Below, one piece after another: positions 63,402 to 64,000 of a DNA stretch of 64,000 nt (position 1 is the stretch's first letter; the number at the start of each line of letters is the position of its first letter). The stretch comes from Microstegium vimineum (taxonomy: Eukaryota; Streptophyta; Magnoliopsida; Poales; Poaceae). Location: positions 14,665,263 through 14,729,262 of the forward strand of contig CM039126.1 of NCBI GenBank assembly GCA_022036555.1, in the 5' to 3' direction. The notes under the pieces are model-generated. The model was not told where the DNA came from. It ran no database searches and saw nothing but the letters and a program-made list of their open reading frames with translations. Position numbers and translations under genes: made by a program.

Positions 63402-64000
63402 GGCAATTGAACAAACTAGTCAAGCACGAACTAGTCAATCACATTGAACAAACTAGACAAGAGTGACACATTTGATACATTCAAGATCTTTGTCAAGAGA
63501 TTCCAAAATGAATTTGAAACAACTATCAATAAAGTGAGAAGTGACAATGGTAGTGAGTTCAAGAATACAAGAGTTGATGAGTTATGTGATGAACATGGAA
63601 TCAAACATCAATTCTCGGCCAAGTATACACCTCAATCAAATGGGCTTGTTGAGAGGAAGAATAGGACAGTCATTGATATGGCAAGATCTATTCTTATTGA
63701 ATACAATGTGAGTGATTCTTTTTGGGCCAAAGCTATCAACATGGCTTGCTACTATAGCAACCGACTTTATTGCCACAAGATGCTTGAGAAGACACCTTAT
63801 GAGCTATTGAATGGAAGAAAGCCAAATATTGCATACTTTAGAGTATTTGGTTGCAAGTGTTATATCTTGAAGAAAGGTACAAGATTGAGCAAATTTGAGA
63901 AGAAATTTGATGAAGGCTTCCTACTTGGTTACTCAACTACAAGCAAAGCATATAGAGTATGGAATCTTACTCATGGCATAGTCGAGGAAGTGCATGATGT
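63355..64000 (+). pseudogene. Integrase of copia element 2, internally deleted
   Basis: SKGWLWHRRLGHVGMRQLNK is the HHCC start, then KLVKHELVNHIEQ. The sequence then jumps to DKSDTFDTFKIFVKRF, so the CxxC pair and the first catalytic Asp (M-D-L-F-G-P region) are absent, about 260-300 bp by comparison with copia 1. Second Asp (VRSDNGSEF) and Glu (GLVERKNRT) are present. The C-terminal part FGCKCYILKKGTRLSKF and FLLGYSTTSKAYRV is open to the window end. Catalytically dead. Confidence 0.88.

Larger units (their letters stand above)
58977..64000 (+). mobile_element. Ty1/copia SIRE/Maximus-type element 2, 3' part outside window
   Basis: 5' LTR, initiator-Met PBS, gag and PR-IN in the order of element 1 but a different family. 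It runs off the window inside the integrase C-terminal region. Integrase carries an internal deletion. Confidence 0.9.

Overview
The window is plant nuclear DNA, almost certainly from a grass. I see no host gene, rRNA or tRNA gene. Nearly all 64 kb is LTR retrotransposon sequence in nested and truncated copies, plus a CACTA-like terminus and a MITE. The grass assignment rests on the families: Tat-lineage Ty3/gypsy elements with a second, archaeal-type RNase H; non-autonomous Athila-like elements with a tRNA-Asp primer site; SIRE/Maximus (Opie/Ji-type) Ty1/copia elements with a large gag and an extra 3' ORF; and a CACTA end with the CCGAGGCGG subterminal motif. A panicoid grass is likely, but that is inference.

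Layout. 1-12220: Tat element A (+), entered at its protease. A solo copia LTR (242-1840) with a perfect TSD interrupts it; RT, dual RNase H and integrase follow. An intron-containing antisense gene lies at 5696-9962, then 104-bp tandem repeats, a strong hairpin, the PPT and a truncated 3' LTR. 12221-13951: 5' end of an Athila-like element (-), sitting in the gag of a second gypsy element G (13952-16093, -). 16099-16676: a MITE. 16680-18263: an unclassified repeat. 18264-18941: CACTA terminus. 18942-22500: 3' end of Athila-like element X1 (-), inserted in the CACTA. 22501-35271: Tat element Z (-), whose middle is replaced by part of a third Tat-type element W (27024-31880). W carries its own antisense multi-exon gene with a plant mobile domain. 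35272-39227: gag-pro half of Athila-like element Y (-), inserted in a copia fragment (39228-39742). 39743-41088 and 54730-58976: Athila-like element X2 (-), split by a nearly full-length SIRE-type copia element (41089-54729, +). 58977-64000: a second SIRE-type copia element (+), inserted in the X2 LTR and running off the window.

How the parts work together. Each complete element would carry out its own cycle of transcription from an LTR TATA box, tRNA priming, Gag packaging, PR/RT/RH/IN processing and integration. Almost every pol here is broken by frameshifts and stop codons, many of them explained by C-to-T or G-to-A transitions as expected for methylated plant DNA. The most unusual content is the antisense, spliced accessory gene in the 3' part of the Tat elements: a PF04195-like protein in A, a plant-mobile-domain plus coiled-coil protein in W, and perhaps only an antisense TATA box left in Z. 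Also notable are the extra 3' ORF of copia element 1 and the conserved double-stop gag/pol junction shared by the two copia families.

All domain and family names come from reading translated sequence by eye; no database search was run.
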